DNA from: Arachis hypogaea | Lineage: Eukaryota > Streptophyta > Magnoliopsida > Fabales > Fabaceae | Assembly: GCF_003086295.3 (NCBI RefSeq) | Contig: NC_092052.1 | Span: 15,220,346 to 15,284,345, forward strand | Length of the DNA: 64,000 bases | Reading direction: 5' to 3' | Shown: positions 11,259 to 22,233 of the stretch, one piece after another | Layout of the letters: the number at the start of each line of letters is the position of its first letter | Position numbering within the stretch: the stretch's first letter is position 1 | Notes under the pieces: model-generated | The model's input: only the letters and a program-made list of their open reading frames with translations | What the model was told of the DNA's origin: nothing | Databases searched by the model: none | Made by a program: the position numbers and the translations under genes

Positions 11259-11645
11259 CTAAACCAAATAAGAGAGGAGAAGAAGAAGAGTTATAGGGTG
11301 GCCGGCGACGAGATCTTGGACAGTGTTGAGTGGATGGTGGGAGACTCGTGGTGGCGTGTTGCGAGGAGGAAGCCCCGGAGACTGCGCATTGCAAGTGGAG
11401 GAGTCACTATGGATCGGAGTAGTTGATCGCGCATTGCGAATGGGGGACTGGCGGTAGCTGCGTCGCAACGGATGGGGCGCGACAGTGCATATGCATTGGG
11501 ACGGTGGACGACGGCGTCGACGAAAGAAGGATGACGACGGGACGCGCGGAAGAGGCCATGCAGCGCGACAAAAGACGCGATAGTGGTTGGTGGGTAGCGG
11601 AGTAAAAATGGGTGGAGATGGCGGGTTTCTGGAGGAAGAGATTTG
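11259..11645. other. GC-rich island of unknown nature
   Basis: About 390 bp with clearly raised G+C and CpG. Overlapping ORFs of 69 (minus) and 60 (plus) codons resemble no family I know. It may be the 5' part of a transposon transcript or an internal MULE segment. Confidence 0.4.
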
Positions 11646-13308
11646 ACTATTTCTAAATAAATGGAGAGGGATTAAGTTTTTTATGAATTGTTTTTATTGT
11701 GTATTATAAATGTGATTAGGATAAATATAAAAAAAATCAATTTTAATTTTTAAATTTTTATTTATTTATAAAATTTAAATTATAATAGAGTTGGCTTATG
11801 TTGGGTTATAGAAGAGTTGTTTTCCTAAACTTTTCTTTACATTTTTGTTCATATATAATTGATTAATGTGATGTAAGTGCATGTGGAGGTGATATCCTAG
11901 CCGTTACAATAAGGTGAATTCTTTCTTTTGAAACCAGTTGATTTGTGCTTTGTTTTGTTTTGTTTTGTTGTGTTGTGTAGCAGCATTCTCACTGTGCGTG
12001 TGTCTGAGCATGCAAACTCTCTGACCTGGAATTTGTGTTATGCGTTGTGAGCTTTTGAAAACACCGAAAAGATACCCCTAGAATTATATTATTTGTGAAT
12101 GTAAAATATAGTTAAAATACTATTTGTTATTTTAGTTAATTTAATACTTTTTTAAATATTTATCATTTTCATGTTTAAAAAAACTACTTGAGTTACTTTT
12201 TTCACTAACCCACAACCACGAAGGTGCTCACTCCTTCATCTCCAATATGAGGATACTATCTTACTACAATTTTACATACATGAATCTATTTTTATTATTA
12301 CATATGACATTTATTATGAACAGATCTTACATTTTTAGTGATTTGAATGTGGTTTTTTCTTTAAGTTGCAGCGACTTTTGTGCACCATTATCGACTACTA
12401 AATTACCATTATTAATTCAAATTGTACTCTAGCCAAACCGAAACAAGAATAATGGGAGACAAAAATCTGTAATTCATCCAATATTATATAGTGATTTAGC
12501 TTCACATAAGAGGAGGGGAAAATTAGAGATGTATTATTTGCATCACTTTTTAATACATATTTTTTGTATACTTAGATATAAAAGTAAAGAAAACGTGTTT
12601 AAAAAAAAATTTGAGAGGGTGTCTGACACCTTTTATTTATCTACCTAAAACATTTTCCCTACCCATTGTGACTGGCCAAGAGGCACATTAGCAGATAGTT
12701 ATGGATTGGAATTGAACAGCATCAATGGTCCTATCTACCCGCTATTCCAGGATTTTGTACCTACTGCATGGTCCACTTCCTAATTAGTAGTTGCTACTGA
12801 TTAATTAGATACAATACAGGATTTCATTTTTTGTGTGTTGCCTTTTTTACTTGCTCATCTTAGACGTAGTAAATAATTGTGTCCCTTTTTTTTATCCATA
12901 TCGATTTGAAAGAAGAAAATAACTCTGTCCAATGTCGACACAAAACGAAAGTCAAACCCACGTATCTCAGAGAGATAACCCACCAACATACATAAGAATT
13001 AATTTACAAAGAATAAATACGCCAATAATCACATTCTATATTTGATGTACACAATCTCATTTATGCATGTGTTTCAAGTAAGAAGGCAATAATAATCCAT
13101 CATATGTAAAGACCAAAGAAGCAGTAAATAAATGAAAGAAATATAAAAGAAGCAAGTATAGCTCAAAAAAACCGTCATGTATTATGAAGAAAATGTATGT
13201 AAACAATAATGGGAGGCGTGCTTATTTACGACGAGTTCTTGCAAGAAATTAAATGTGCACGTAGAGAGATAGAAAGAGTAGACTAAAAGAATGTACGTAG
13301 TTGGGTGA

Positions 13309-14598
13309 TTAAACAGCAGCATTCAACAAAGGCTCAGAAGATACGCCCTGCTGCTCATCACTTGGTTTCTTTCGTGCCAAAAGCTTGAGAAGGACAACAG
13401 TCAAATTGTATACAGCACTCTTAGAGTTCAATTTGCCGCTCACTTCGTATCTGCATTAATAGTAACATAAAAGGAATTGAATATGGAATTGGTACATTAT
13501 GGCACAAGGGAATAACATGAAGCATGTCAATTGATATGACCAACAACTTACTCTTCTTCTGCATCGCTTTCTTTTACTTGAGCAGTTCTTGGAGCTTCAT
13601 TTGAGGATCCTATTGAATCAAGAATTATCATCACAATGTACGTAGCAACTTAAATTGAATCAAGAATTTCATGCAAAAATTCACTCACTATCGGGAAGGA
13701 GTGGAACATGTTCATGGTGGCATAAGTCAGCTTCTTGAATGCCATCGCCACCTTGGCCTGCCCGCTCAGGATCAGCACCGTCTGGATGATGACCTGCTCC
13801 GTTGCCATCGCCACCTCGACCTTCTCCGTTGCCATCGCCACCTCGACCTGCTCCGTTGCCATCGCCACCTCGACCTCGACCTTCTCCGTTGCCATCACCA
13901 CCTCGACCTCGACCTTCTCCGTTGCCATCGCCACCTCGACCGCGACCTTCTCCGTTGCCATCGCCACCTCGACCTCGACCTTCTCCGTTGCCATCGCCAC
14001 CTCGACCTCGACCTTCTCCGTTACCATCGCCACCTCGACCTCGACCTTCTCCGTTCCCATCGCCACCTCGACCTCGACCTTCTCCGTTCCCATCGCCACC
14101 TCCGTTGCCATCGCCACCTCGACCTCGACCTTCTCCGTTGCCATCGCCACCTCGACCTCGACCTTCTCCGTTGCCATCGCCACCTCGACCTCGACCTTCT
14201 CCGTTGCCATCACCACCTCGACCTCGACCTTCTCCGTTGCCATCGCCACCTCGACCTCGACCTTCTCCGTTACCATCGCCACCTCGACCTCGACCTTCTC
14301 CGTTACCATCGCCACCTCCGTTGCCATCGCCACCTCGACCTCGACCTTCTCCGTTGCCATCGCCACCTCGACCTCGACCTTCTCCGTTGCCATCGCCACC
14401 TCGACCTCGACCTGCTCCGTTGCCACGGCCACCGCGTGGATGATCACCTGCTCGGTTGCGGTTGCCGCCACCGCCACCGCCACCGCCCCATCGCCGCTCA
14501 TCTTCCCGTCGCCGATACCAACTCTTTAATTTTTTATAGCCGTACCAGCCGAGATAAACGAGCATCAAAGCTGCAAACGCCACATACTTGTCCTCCAT
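13309..14598 (-). CDS. Membrane-anchored glycine-rich repeat protein, 3 exons, 369 aa
   Basis: Model on the minus strand: exon 1 14598-13689, exon 2 13609-13552, exon 3 13450-13309. Intron 1 (79 nt) is GTGAGT...ATAG and intron 2 (101 nt) is GTAAGT...GCAG. Phases match at both joins, giving 369 codons plus stop. The protein starts MEDKYVAFAALMLVYLGW, a short hydrophobic segment (about residues 5-20), then a basic YKKLKSWYRRRE stretch, an eight-glycine run, and about 20 copies of a GRGRGGDGNGE-type unit (residues about 55-270). The tail is a mixed acidic/hydrophobic sequence ending LLNAAV. A TATA box 119 bp upstream supports this ATG over the one at 14703, only about 14 nt from the TATA box. 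Function is unknown; small anchored glycine-rich proteins are often wall- or membrane-associated, but that is inference. Confidence 0.75.
13790..14440 (-). repeat. 33-bp coding minisatellite in the glycine-rich gene
   Basis: About 20 units, mostly 33 bp with some 27-bp and 18-bp contractions, all multiples of three. Two identical contraction junctions lie 216 bp apart (gccacc ending at 14100 and 14316), showing that a block of six to seven units was duplicated. Because unit length is a multiple of three, several other frames on both strands also stay open. Confidence 0.9.
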
Positions 14599-14716
14599 GA
14601 TTGAAGAAACAGAGAAAGATCGAAGAAATGGAATGAGAATGAATTGGAGAAGAGAGAGAGAGAGAGAAATCAGAATGATTTCAAGAGAGCGCAAAATACA
14701 CACACTCCACTACCAA

Positions 14717-14724
14717 CTTATATA
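14717..14724 (-). promoter_or_regulatory. TATA box of the glycine-rich gene
   Basis: TATATAAG on the minus strand. A start site about 25-32 nt downstream would fall near 14690, giving a 5' leader of about 90 nt that contains a CT-repeat pyrimidine patch (14650-14668). The 14717-14810 block is the one duplicated at 8353-8455. Confidence 0.6.
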
Positions 14725-14810
14725 CTAGTACTACTTCATTCTCATCAATAACCAATCATAAAATATCTCCAACTAACTTTCCCGCCAAGCTTAACAAACT
14801 AACCAACTTC

Positions 14811-16894
14811 CTCTGTCTTCTTTCTTTTCTTAATTCTTTATTATTTCCAAATTCCTCACTTCAATTATTTTTGTATTCATAACTCTTTACTGCAATATTA
14901 TTATGAATGTAAAAACTTTTTTTTATGGTTGTGTTTTGATAGATTGAGTGATTTTTGTCTCTCCATATATACTTTTATTAATTATGTTAGATTTATATAT
15001 AATATAATATATATTAAAATATAAATATAATTAAAATTAAATTAAATAATACATATATTTATACAAAAATATAATACATAATAACTTATTTTTAATGTTT
15101 TTATAACAATTTATAATTTTTATTTTTATACTTCCTATAGTTTGTATACATGTATACTTTTATATTATAAAATAATATTTATATAAACTTTTCAAATAAT
15201 ATAAATATATTTTAATCAACTATAAAAAATAATTACAAAAGTAATATGAATAATATATAAATTATGCTATTTTTAATAATTATACGTTTAGACGACATAA
15301 TTTTAGTTAAAGACACTTTTTATAATAACGTCTCTAGAATGAAAGGTGTTAATTGACTCTTTGACCAATTTCTTATAATATTTTGTTTTTTTGGTTGAAA
15401 TTGGATTGGTCATCGTCGATTTTCAGTTGAATCGGTCGACTATCTTGTCTGATTTTTAAAATTTAAATAAATAATTTAAAAATAATGAATTGTTAATAAT
15501 AAGTTTAAGAAAGTGATATACTATTAGTAAAAGAAAATGTGTTGTTTTGGACTTTAAAGTCAATACTGAGAGTGTGTATTTAATATAATAAAAACATAAT
15601 ATTTTTTTCTTTGTTTAAAAATTAAGATGACTAAGTAGAGTAGACAGAGATACATCATTCTCGCTCCTCTAATTGAACTAAAATCATCGTGATATTATTT
15701 TTATAATTTGTATACATGTATATTTTTATATTATTATAATATGTATATAAACTTTTCAAATAATTAAATATATTATATTCAAATATAAAGAATGAACTAC
15801 AAAACTAATATAAATAATATATAAATATGCCATTTTAAATAATTATGCATTTGGACTTCATTTTAGTTAAAGACACTTTTCATATAGTTTTTTGAATGAA
15901 AGACAATAACTGATTTTTTGACCAATTAATTTTTTGTGTTTTTTTTTTTTGGCCCGACTTGAATTGGTCATATGATTGGTTCGATAAATTGTTTTGTCCG
16001 GTTTTTAAAATTATGAAATAAATAATTTAAAAATAATGATATGTTAATAATAAGTTTAAGAGAGTGGCATATTAGTAAAAAAATGTGTCGTTTTGGACTT
16101 TAAAATCCACAATGAGAGTGTATATTTAATATAATAAAAACGATAAAAGAGATCATATCTAAAATTATATATAACATAATATTCAAAATTTTATATATAA
16201 TATTGATAATTATATATTTATTATTCATAAAATTAAATAATTATGCTAGTAATAATTAATAAATATTAAAAAATATTTTTTAACTGTTTAAATTTATTTT
16301 TAAAAAAATTGTCTTTATTATAATTATATTATACCAAATATAATAATCAGTGTCATGCATATGAAGATTAAAATTACAGTTTTAAGTTATTTTATTAAAA
16401 TTAATTTAAATTATAATAATTTAATTAATAAATATGTAACATGCATGATGTATGTTGTTCGTTTTCTTTATTTTTTAATTTGGTATTAAGTATATCAACT
16501 CGAATGTTAATTTACTTTGTTCAATAAGCTAGATATATATATATATATATTCAATGTTAAATTAAATATTTGAGTAACATTTAACTCACCAACAAATATT
16601 TGCATGTTATTTTACTGTAAAATAAGAACAAATTAAAGAAAGTTCAAGATGAACAACAATAAATTTAAGAATTTCTAATGTACAAATATCTCTAATAAAA
16701 AGTAAATATTTTAAATTCACTAAAAAATAACTCAACATCCCCTTTAATGTTTGCAAAATATGTACTTGAAATATCTATATCTCAATATTAGTATATAAAA
16801 TTCTATGGTTAATGTAATTTTAGAATAGTTTATCAAAAGAATAAAATAATATAGATTTTTATTAATAAATTTGACTAAGAAATTAAAAAATTAC
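14811..16894. other. AT-rich intergenic stretch with a diverged tandem duplication
   Basis: No gene is supported. The main content is a direct duplication at about 15108-15598 and 15675-16143; the rest is low-complexity A/T sequence. Confidence 0.6.
15108..16143 (+). repeat. Two-copy direct duplication, period about 550-566 bp
   Basis: Copy 1 (about 15108-15598) and copy 2 (about 15675-16143) share ordered blocks: TTTGTATACATGTATA, AACTTTTCAAATAAT, TTTTAGTTAAAGACACTTTT, TTTGACCAATT, AATAATTTAAAAATAATGA, GTTTTGGACTTTAAA and TATTTAATATAATAAAAAC. Indels between the copies show the duplication is old. Origin unknown. Confidence 0.75.
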
Positions 16895-17264
16895 TTTTTT
16901 CATTATAAGTTATCAAAAATCTCTCTATATACCACATTCATCGTGTAGTTTTCTTCCAAGTGTTTGTGATCTTGCAATAGCACTCGTAAACCATCTTTAC
17001 TCTACTCTTAATAATGCAACATATAATTGACCATAGGTGAAAACTTACCTTAAAAGGTATATTTCAACTTTTGATAGAGTTTGCTCTTGAGATTTATTTA
17101 TTGTCATTGCAAATGATATACTAATTGAAAATTGTCTTCTTTTAAACCTGACCGGTAATATTTTATTATTTGGAATTAGATTTAGTCTTGGGATAAGAAT
17201 AATACTTCCAGCTTTGTTATCAGTTAAAGTCTTACATTCTATCACATGGTTTTGCATTCACATT
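16895..17264 (-). pseudogene. Helitron helicase remnant, C-terminal piece
   Basis: The minus-strand 70-codon ORF at 17257-17045 carries NHVIECKTLTDNKAG, IPRLNLIPNN and FAMTINKSQEQTLSKVEIYL, diagnostic of the PIF1-like helicase of plant Helitrons. A QLYVAL-type block continues to about 16930 in another frame. It is directly interrupted at 17265 by element A; the upstream piece lies beyond that element at 27516-27812. Decayed by stops and a small deletion at the junction. Confidence 0.8.
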
Positions 17265-18761
17265 TGACGAGCGAAGATTTTTGCCAGTAAAGAATATCAT
17301 AAAAACAGTCGCGTTGTAGATATAGTTTCTAAACCAACAAAAATCCCATGTGTGCAAACGTTTTGGTTGTCACAAGTAATAAACCCCTTAAAATTGATAA
17401 CCGAGTATTTAACCTCGGATCGTCTTCTCAAGGAACTGCAGGGAAGTATGGTTTTATTATCGGTTATGGAGATTGTAAAATTGGGGTTTCAAGAATGAGG
17501 AACGAGTAATTTGATGACAAGTAAATTAAATGGCAATTGAAAATAAATAAATACTGTAAAGCAAACTTTTGGCAAGGTATGAGAAATTAGAGGTCCTATC
17601 CTAGCTATCCCTAGCAATGATGATGATGGTTGAATCCTAATTCTACTTTGTTAACCTTTACTAAAATAAAGGAAGGTCAAGGGATTAATTGGTTTGATCT
17701 TCGAATTCTATTTATTTCCTAAGAAAAGATTGGGATTACGAAAGTTCAATTCAGTTAACAAAGATAACAATTATCAATTATGCTGTTGAATTGGATAACT
17801 CCTGAGTTACTGATTTCTTAACCAAGACCAAAAGGAGAAAAATAAATCTACTTGGAATAAAAATATCTTCAGAGTAAAAGTAACAATAGAATGAATAAGA
17901 GAAATCAATATTAAACTGAAATACCTCAAATAACATTAATTCAAATAATCTGTAACATGAAAGTATTCATAAAGTAGCTTGTAAAAGTAAATAAAAGGAA
18001 TATTGAACCTGATCAAAAGAGATAATCCTGAAAGTGAATAAAAATCCTAAATCTAAATCCTAATCCTAAAGAGAGAGAGAGAGAGAGAGAGAGAGAATCT
18101 CTCTCTAAACTAAATCTAATTCATGGAAAGTAAAAATTGGCGAGCTCTCCCTGAATGGATGCATTCCCTCACTTCATAACCTCTGGTCTATGCCTTCTGG
18201 ACTTGGATTTGGGCCAAAAAGGATTTCAGAAATCGCTGGGAGCGATTTCTGCAATTTCTGGTGCGTGGCCTCTGTCACGCATCCGCGTGGGTCACGCGGT
18301 CGCGTCGTTCGGAGCTTTTCCTTGCCATGCGGTCGCGTCAGTCATGCGACCGCGTCATATTCGTTCTGCTTAAGGCATGCGGTCGCGTTAGTCATGCGGC
18401 CGCGTCGCTGTTGATTCGCGCTTGGCACGCGATCGCATCGTCCAAGCAATCGCGTGGATGCTAGTTTCTTCAAGGACTCCGTTTTGTGCTTTCCTTCCAT
18501 TTTTGTATGTTTCCTTTCCATCCTTTGAGTCATTCCTGTCTTAGAAGATCTGAAACTACTCAACACACTAATCACGGCATCGAATGGAAATAAAGGTAAT
18601 TAAAATAATTAATTTTAAAGCATAGGAAACATGTTTTTCACATACATCACATAATAAGGAAGGAGAAGTAAAACCATACAATTAACATGAATAAGTGGGT
18701 GAAGGATTGAATAAATCACTCAAATTAAGCACAAAATATATCATAAAATATGGGTTTATCA
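17265..18761 (-). repeat. 3' LTR of element A
   Basis: 1497 bp, closely matching 26033-27515. The main length difference is a longer AG-dinucleotide run at 18069-18096. It contains four CpG palindrome doublets at 18279-18453 with exact 50-bp period. Confidence 0.9.
18279..18453. repeat. Phased CpG palindrome doublets, left LTR of element A
   Basis: Eight-bp cores of the type GCGRYCGC start at 18279/18296, 18329/18346, 18379/18396 and 18429/18446. Members of each doublet are 17 bp apart and doublets repeat every 50 bp. Perfect palindromes include GCGGCCGC (18396) and GCGATCGC (18429). The bases between doublets are unrelated, so only the motif spacing is conserved. Confidence 0.9.
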
Positions 18762-18775
18762 ACCTCCCCACACTT
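18762..18775 (-). promoter_or_regulatory. Polypurine tract of element A
   Basis: On the minus strand AAGTGTGGGGAGGT directly precedes the 3' LTR start TGATAAAC. This is the expected primer for plus-strand DNA synthesis. Confidence 0.7.
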
Positions 18776-20820
18776 AAACAATAGCATGTCCTCATGCTAA
18801 ATCCAAGGTAATAAGTAAGGTTAAAGTGATGGAATGTCATGCAATGCAATCTAATCTAAATGCAACTACCTAAATAAATGATGCATCATGCAATTCTAAT
18901 TTATTCACTTATATATAAAGCTTACAGGTAGTTAAATTAATTCACATTCTCAAGGAGTCATATATGTATATATAGCCAAGCCTTAGATAATCAATAAGCA
19001 CTTTTACAATTGAGATGGGAGAAAAAACATTTTATGAACTTGCAAGACAATTAGATAATTCAAACAGAGATAAATGTTAATGAGCTATTGAACCCTCACT
19101 GGATTTGTGTTTACTCTCTAATCACTCAGTGTTTATTGGGTTAATCACTCTATTCCTCTTTTTATTCTTCCTTCCTATAACTTTGTTCTTCATCTAACCA
19201 ATCAACAATTATAGAATACAGTCATACCAAAAATCACGAGGTATTTAATTAAGGTTGTAATGGGGCCAAGGTAAAGTTAAGGATATATGTATAAGGCTAA
19301 GTGAGCTAATAAGTGAATCCTTAATTAGACTAAGATCTCACCTAATATACATACTTAGTAAAACAAAACTTATTTACCTATTTTCCCATATTTTTCCCAC
19401 TTCTGGATGTTACATGCTCATGTTTCAACTTTTGTTCTCATTCCATGTGCATTGCTTTTATTTTTGCATTTGGGGAATTCTTTTGTATCCCCTTTATTAA
19501 ATACTGAAAATTTTTTTTAAATTTTTTTTATGCACATGGTTATTTAATCACTTTGATTTCTCATAAGCATGCTTCCCAAAAATTTCTTAAGTTGAGTTAT
19601 TTTATTCTTTTCAACTCTTCTACCTTTTGTTTTTATCATCCATGTTCCTAATAGGTTTCCCACATTTTAAACTATTCATAATTTTCTATCTTAAGCTAAC
19701 CAAGGATTCAACTTGGAATTTTATTTTATTTTTCTGCTTAAGGCTAGTAGTGTGGCTAATAGAATAAAAGGGAATTTAAAGGCTCAAGGGGGCTAACAAG
19801 GGTGATGTAAAAGGTAGGTTATTTTTGGGATAAGTGAGCTAAAATCAAATGATGGCCTCAATTACTCTTTTGGTATGTATCTATATTCTATATTCTATAT
19901 TCTATAATTAGACATATAGATTAAAGCAAAGCAAAGAACATCAGAATATAAAAGAAGGGCGGAACACACAGGAATAAAAATTATGGTTTGAATGTAACCA
20001 TACAATTAAGCTCAAAACTTACAGGCTATGTGTTCTCTAGCTCAAAAATCATTTATCACTTATGTATGTCATGCAAGTTTAGTTAAAAATTCTCATTATT
20101 CTCAATGTAAAACTTATATTGAATGGCTTTAAAGTTCTAGTATTTTTCCTTGATGAAGTGTTGTTAACTAACATGTAATGCTATATATACAAGGTGTGGG
20201 TTGTTTTGATTCTGTTAAAGTCTCTAGTTTACTTCCTTTTTTTCTTTTTGTCTTTTATCTATAAGCCCGTTTATTCGGTTTTACAAAATTTGAACTTAAA
20301 AAATATATTTGAAAAAAATGTCCTAGCCCATTCCCATTTTGGGCGGAACAGATTTACTAATTCTTTGATTCCAGTTAGTAAGATAAGAGGGGTCGGATCT
20401 TGAACTGCCTCCATTATGTTGTTGCTAGCAAATACCACTATTTTTTGTTTTGGATCTTCCAAATCATTCCCGCAAGAGGTCCAGACCCATTTTTTTATGA
20501 GCCTTCAATCTATTCTGAGTTATCTTATGCTAAAAAGGATAAACTATATTAATCAATCCACAATTTCTATAACTAATAAGTTAGAATTGCAACTAAGTGG
20601 CTAAAATATGAACTAAAAATGCAAAATGCAGAAATAGAGTAAAAATACATAAACAGTAGCAATGTATAAATACTCAGAAAATAAAAATAAAAAATAAAGA
20701 GAAAAATACAGAAAAATATCCAAAATAAAAGAAAAAGAGTCTGTAGTGGTTCACCAAAATAATACGCCAGAGATGGCGACCTCCCCACACTTAAAATGAA
20801 GCATCGTCCTTGATGCTCAC
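18776..20820 (-). other. Non-coding 3' interior of element A
   Basis: About 2 kb between the plant-transposon-protein ORF and the polypurine tract. AT-rich with only short chance ORFs (for example 20194-20403, 20573-20824). No domain recognised. Confidence 0.6.
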
Positions 20821-22233
20821 TCAAGCAGGGTGTGAAGGGGTGTCATCACTGGAAGGGATGGTAGCTGGTGTCTCTGTGGTGGCTGGCTGAATGTCCGGCT
20901 GCTGGAGAGGAGGGGCTGTCTGAATGGGGATCTCAGAATCTGCAGCCTGGATCTGCTGGGGTGCTGCCTGCTGGGTGTCTGCCTGCTCTGCCTCTCCCTG
21001 GGGATGGGTCTCTGCCTCGGGCGCATCCACCTCCTCCTCAGATGCCTCGGATGGTGTGTCAGGCTCGGAGGGGATGTCGCCGGATCGTATCATCAGCTTC
21101 AGGTGCTCATAGCGTCGCTTGTTGTGACGCTCCATCTGGTCAAGTCGTCGAAACAAGCACTGCACCAGATGATAGACAGGCTCTGTGGCAGGTGGAGGTG
21201 CAGTGGTGGTGGCAGGGGTAGGTGGTGCAGCAGTGGAGGAAGAGGGACCAGCAGATGGTGTAGCTGTATCATCAGCAGTGGCAGTCAGGAATGGAGTTCT
21301 GTAGCCCAGGGCCAGGAAGTTCCTGCTGTGCGGGATAAGCTTCTTGCACTCTGCAGCAGGTGGCCTCTCATCAGCATCCTCCCATGGCACGTCAGCTCGA
21401 CGGCCCAACTGGGTAACCAGATAGGGAAAGGGAAGAGTGCCGCGGACGTGGACTCTGGCCATATAGTGCCGGATAAAGCGTGGCAAGTACAGGTCCTTGC
21501 CCTCCATCACACACCAAAGGAGGGTGATCATAGCGGCTGGTATCTCAGTCTCGTGAGTACTCGGCATAATGTAGTTGCTGAAGATCTGATGCCATAGCCG
21601 AGCCTCATCGTTCAGGTAAATCCGCTTGATCCCTTTGGGCATGGTGGTGTTCTGACCCATGATCCAAGGAACTGACGGGTCAAGGGCAATCCGGGCCTTG
21701 ACTGCATCCCAGTCAAATCGCATATAGCGCATATCCTCCTCAACTTTCTGATAGCCATCTGTCTGATCAGTCTTAGGCAGAAGTTTCAGAACCTCTTCTA
21801 TTGCCTCCTCAGTAACCAGAATTTGCTTCCCTCTGAGGTTCACTGCATCTAGGGAAGTTTTGAAGTAGTTGCAGTAGAATTCCCTAACCCAAGATGCATT
21901 AACCTCAGTCAGAGGTCTCTCCAGAAAGAACCAGCCTCTTTGTTTGATCTGATCAGAGGTATATTGCTGGAGTTCTTCTGGGATCTTCAAAGTCCGCTCC
22001 AGGTATAGGTTCCTGGAGTTTGCAAACACCGGATACTTCAGCTCACAGTATCGGTTTGCAAACTTTACTGAGTCATTGGCGGGAAGTAGCTGGTCGGCCT
22101 TCTCCTGCGGGGTAAAGGCTTTCTCCCGCGATGAGGCATCATGCATGAGGTCGATGATAGACACGGAGGCTTCTCCTCTTTTTCTTTTGCCAGAAGTAGC
22201 CTTGCCTTTTCCCCTTCTCTGGGAATCTAACAT
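20821..22233 (-). CDS. Putative plant transposon protein (PMD-like) ORF of element A, 470 aa
   Basis: Intact minus-strand ORF. The ORF is open back to 22320, but the sequence before MLDSQ is hydrophobic, T-rich and ends in a good splice acceptor (TTTTTCAG) one base before that ATG, so I start it at 22233 and suspect an upstream exon. The N-terminus is basic (RRGKGKATSGKRKRGE). Residues about 50-290 resemble the putative plant transposon protein domain found in legume and other plant LTR elements, with RYCELKYPVFANSR and QRGWFFLERPL blocks and a tryptophan-rich core. From about residue 310 it is Ser/Thr/Pro/Ala/Gln-rich and disordered, apart from a basic helical segment near residues 335-365. 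The function of such ORFs is not established. Its intactness contrasts with the broken gag-position ORF. Confidence 0.7.
   Translation of the reverse strand: MLDSQRRGKGKATSGKRKRGEASVSIIDLMHDASSREKAFTPQEKADQLLPANDSVKFANRYCELKYPVFANSRNLYLERTLKIPEELQQYTSDQIKQRGWFFLERPLTEVNASWVREFYCNYFKTSLDAVNLRGKQILVTEEAIEEVLKLLPKTDQTDGYQKVEEDMRYMRFDWDAVKARIALDPSVPWIMGQNTTMPKGIKRIYLNDEARLWHQIFSNYIMPSTHETEIPAAMITLLWCVMEGKDLYLPRFIRHYMARVHVRGTLPFPYLVTQLGRRADVPWEDADERPPAAECKKLIPHSRNFLALGYRTPFLTATADDTATPSAGPSSSTAAPPTPATTTAPPPATEPVYHLVQCLFRRLDQMERHNKRRYEHLKLMIRSGDIPSEPDTPSEASEEEVDAPEAETHPQGEAEQADTQQAAPQQIQAADSEIPIQTAPPLQQPDIQPATTETPATIPSSDDTPSHPA

Larger units (their letters stand above)
10128..13028. other. Intergenic stretch with degenerate repeats and a GC-rich island
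   Basis: Apart from the tandem repeat at 11083-11245 and the GC-rich island at 11259-11645, this is AT-rich sequence with T-rich and GTTTT-type simple runs (near 11955). A two-copy 18-bp tandem word occurs at 10125-10160. Small ORFs (60-69 codons, for example 11423-11605 and 12247-12432) lack supporting features. No gene is called. Confidence 0.55.

Noticed and set aside
12247..12432. 61-codon plus ORF
   Set aside because: Short, AT-rich, no domain or regulatory support.
13790..14440. CRISPR-like array of 33-bp repeats
   Set aside because: The units are contiguous with no spacers and are coding in a plant gene.
13671..14600. Plus-strand ORFs of 309, 264 and 213 codons and a 283-codon minus ORF through the repeat
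   Set aside because: They exist because the minisatellite unit is a multiple of three. Only the 340-codon minus frame matches the phases of both downstream exons.
14599..14703. Upstream ATG (MCILRSLE...) as start of the glycine-rich protein
   Set aside because: It lies only about 14 nt from the TATA box, upstream of the expected transcription start.
18155..18575. Small ORFs in the LTR of element A (also 26909-27329)
   Set aside because: They run through the palindrome doublets in the LTR; no domain, and all frames appear equally.
21004..21597. 197-codon plus-strand ORF
   Set aside because: Antisense shadow of the element A ORF at 20821-22233.
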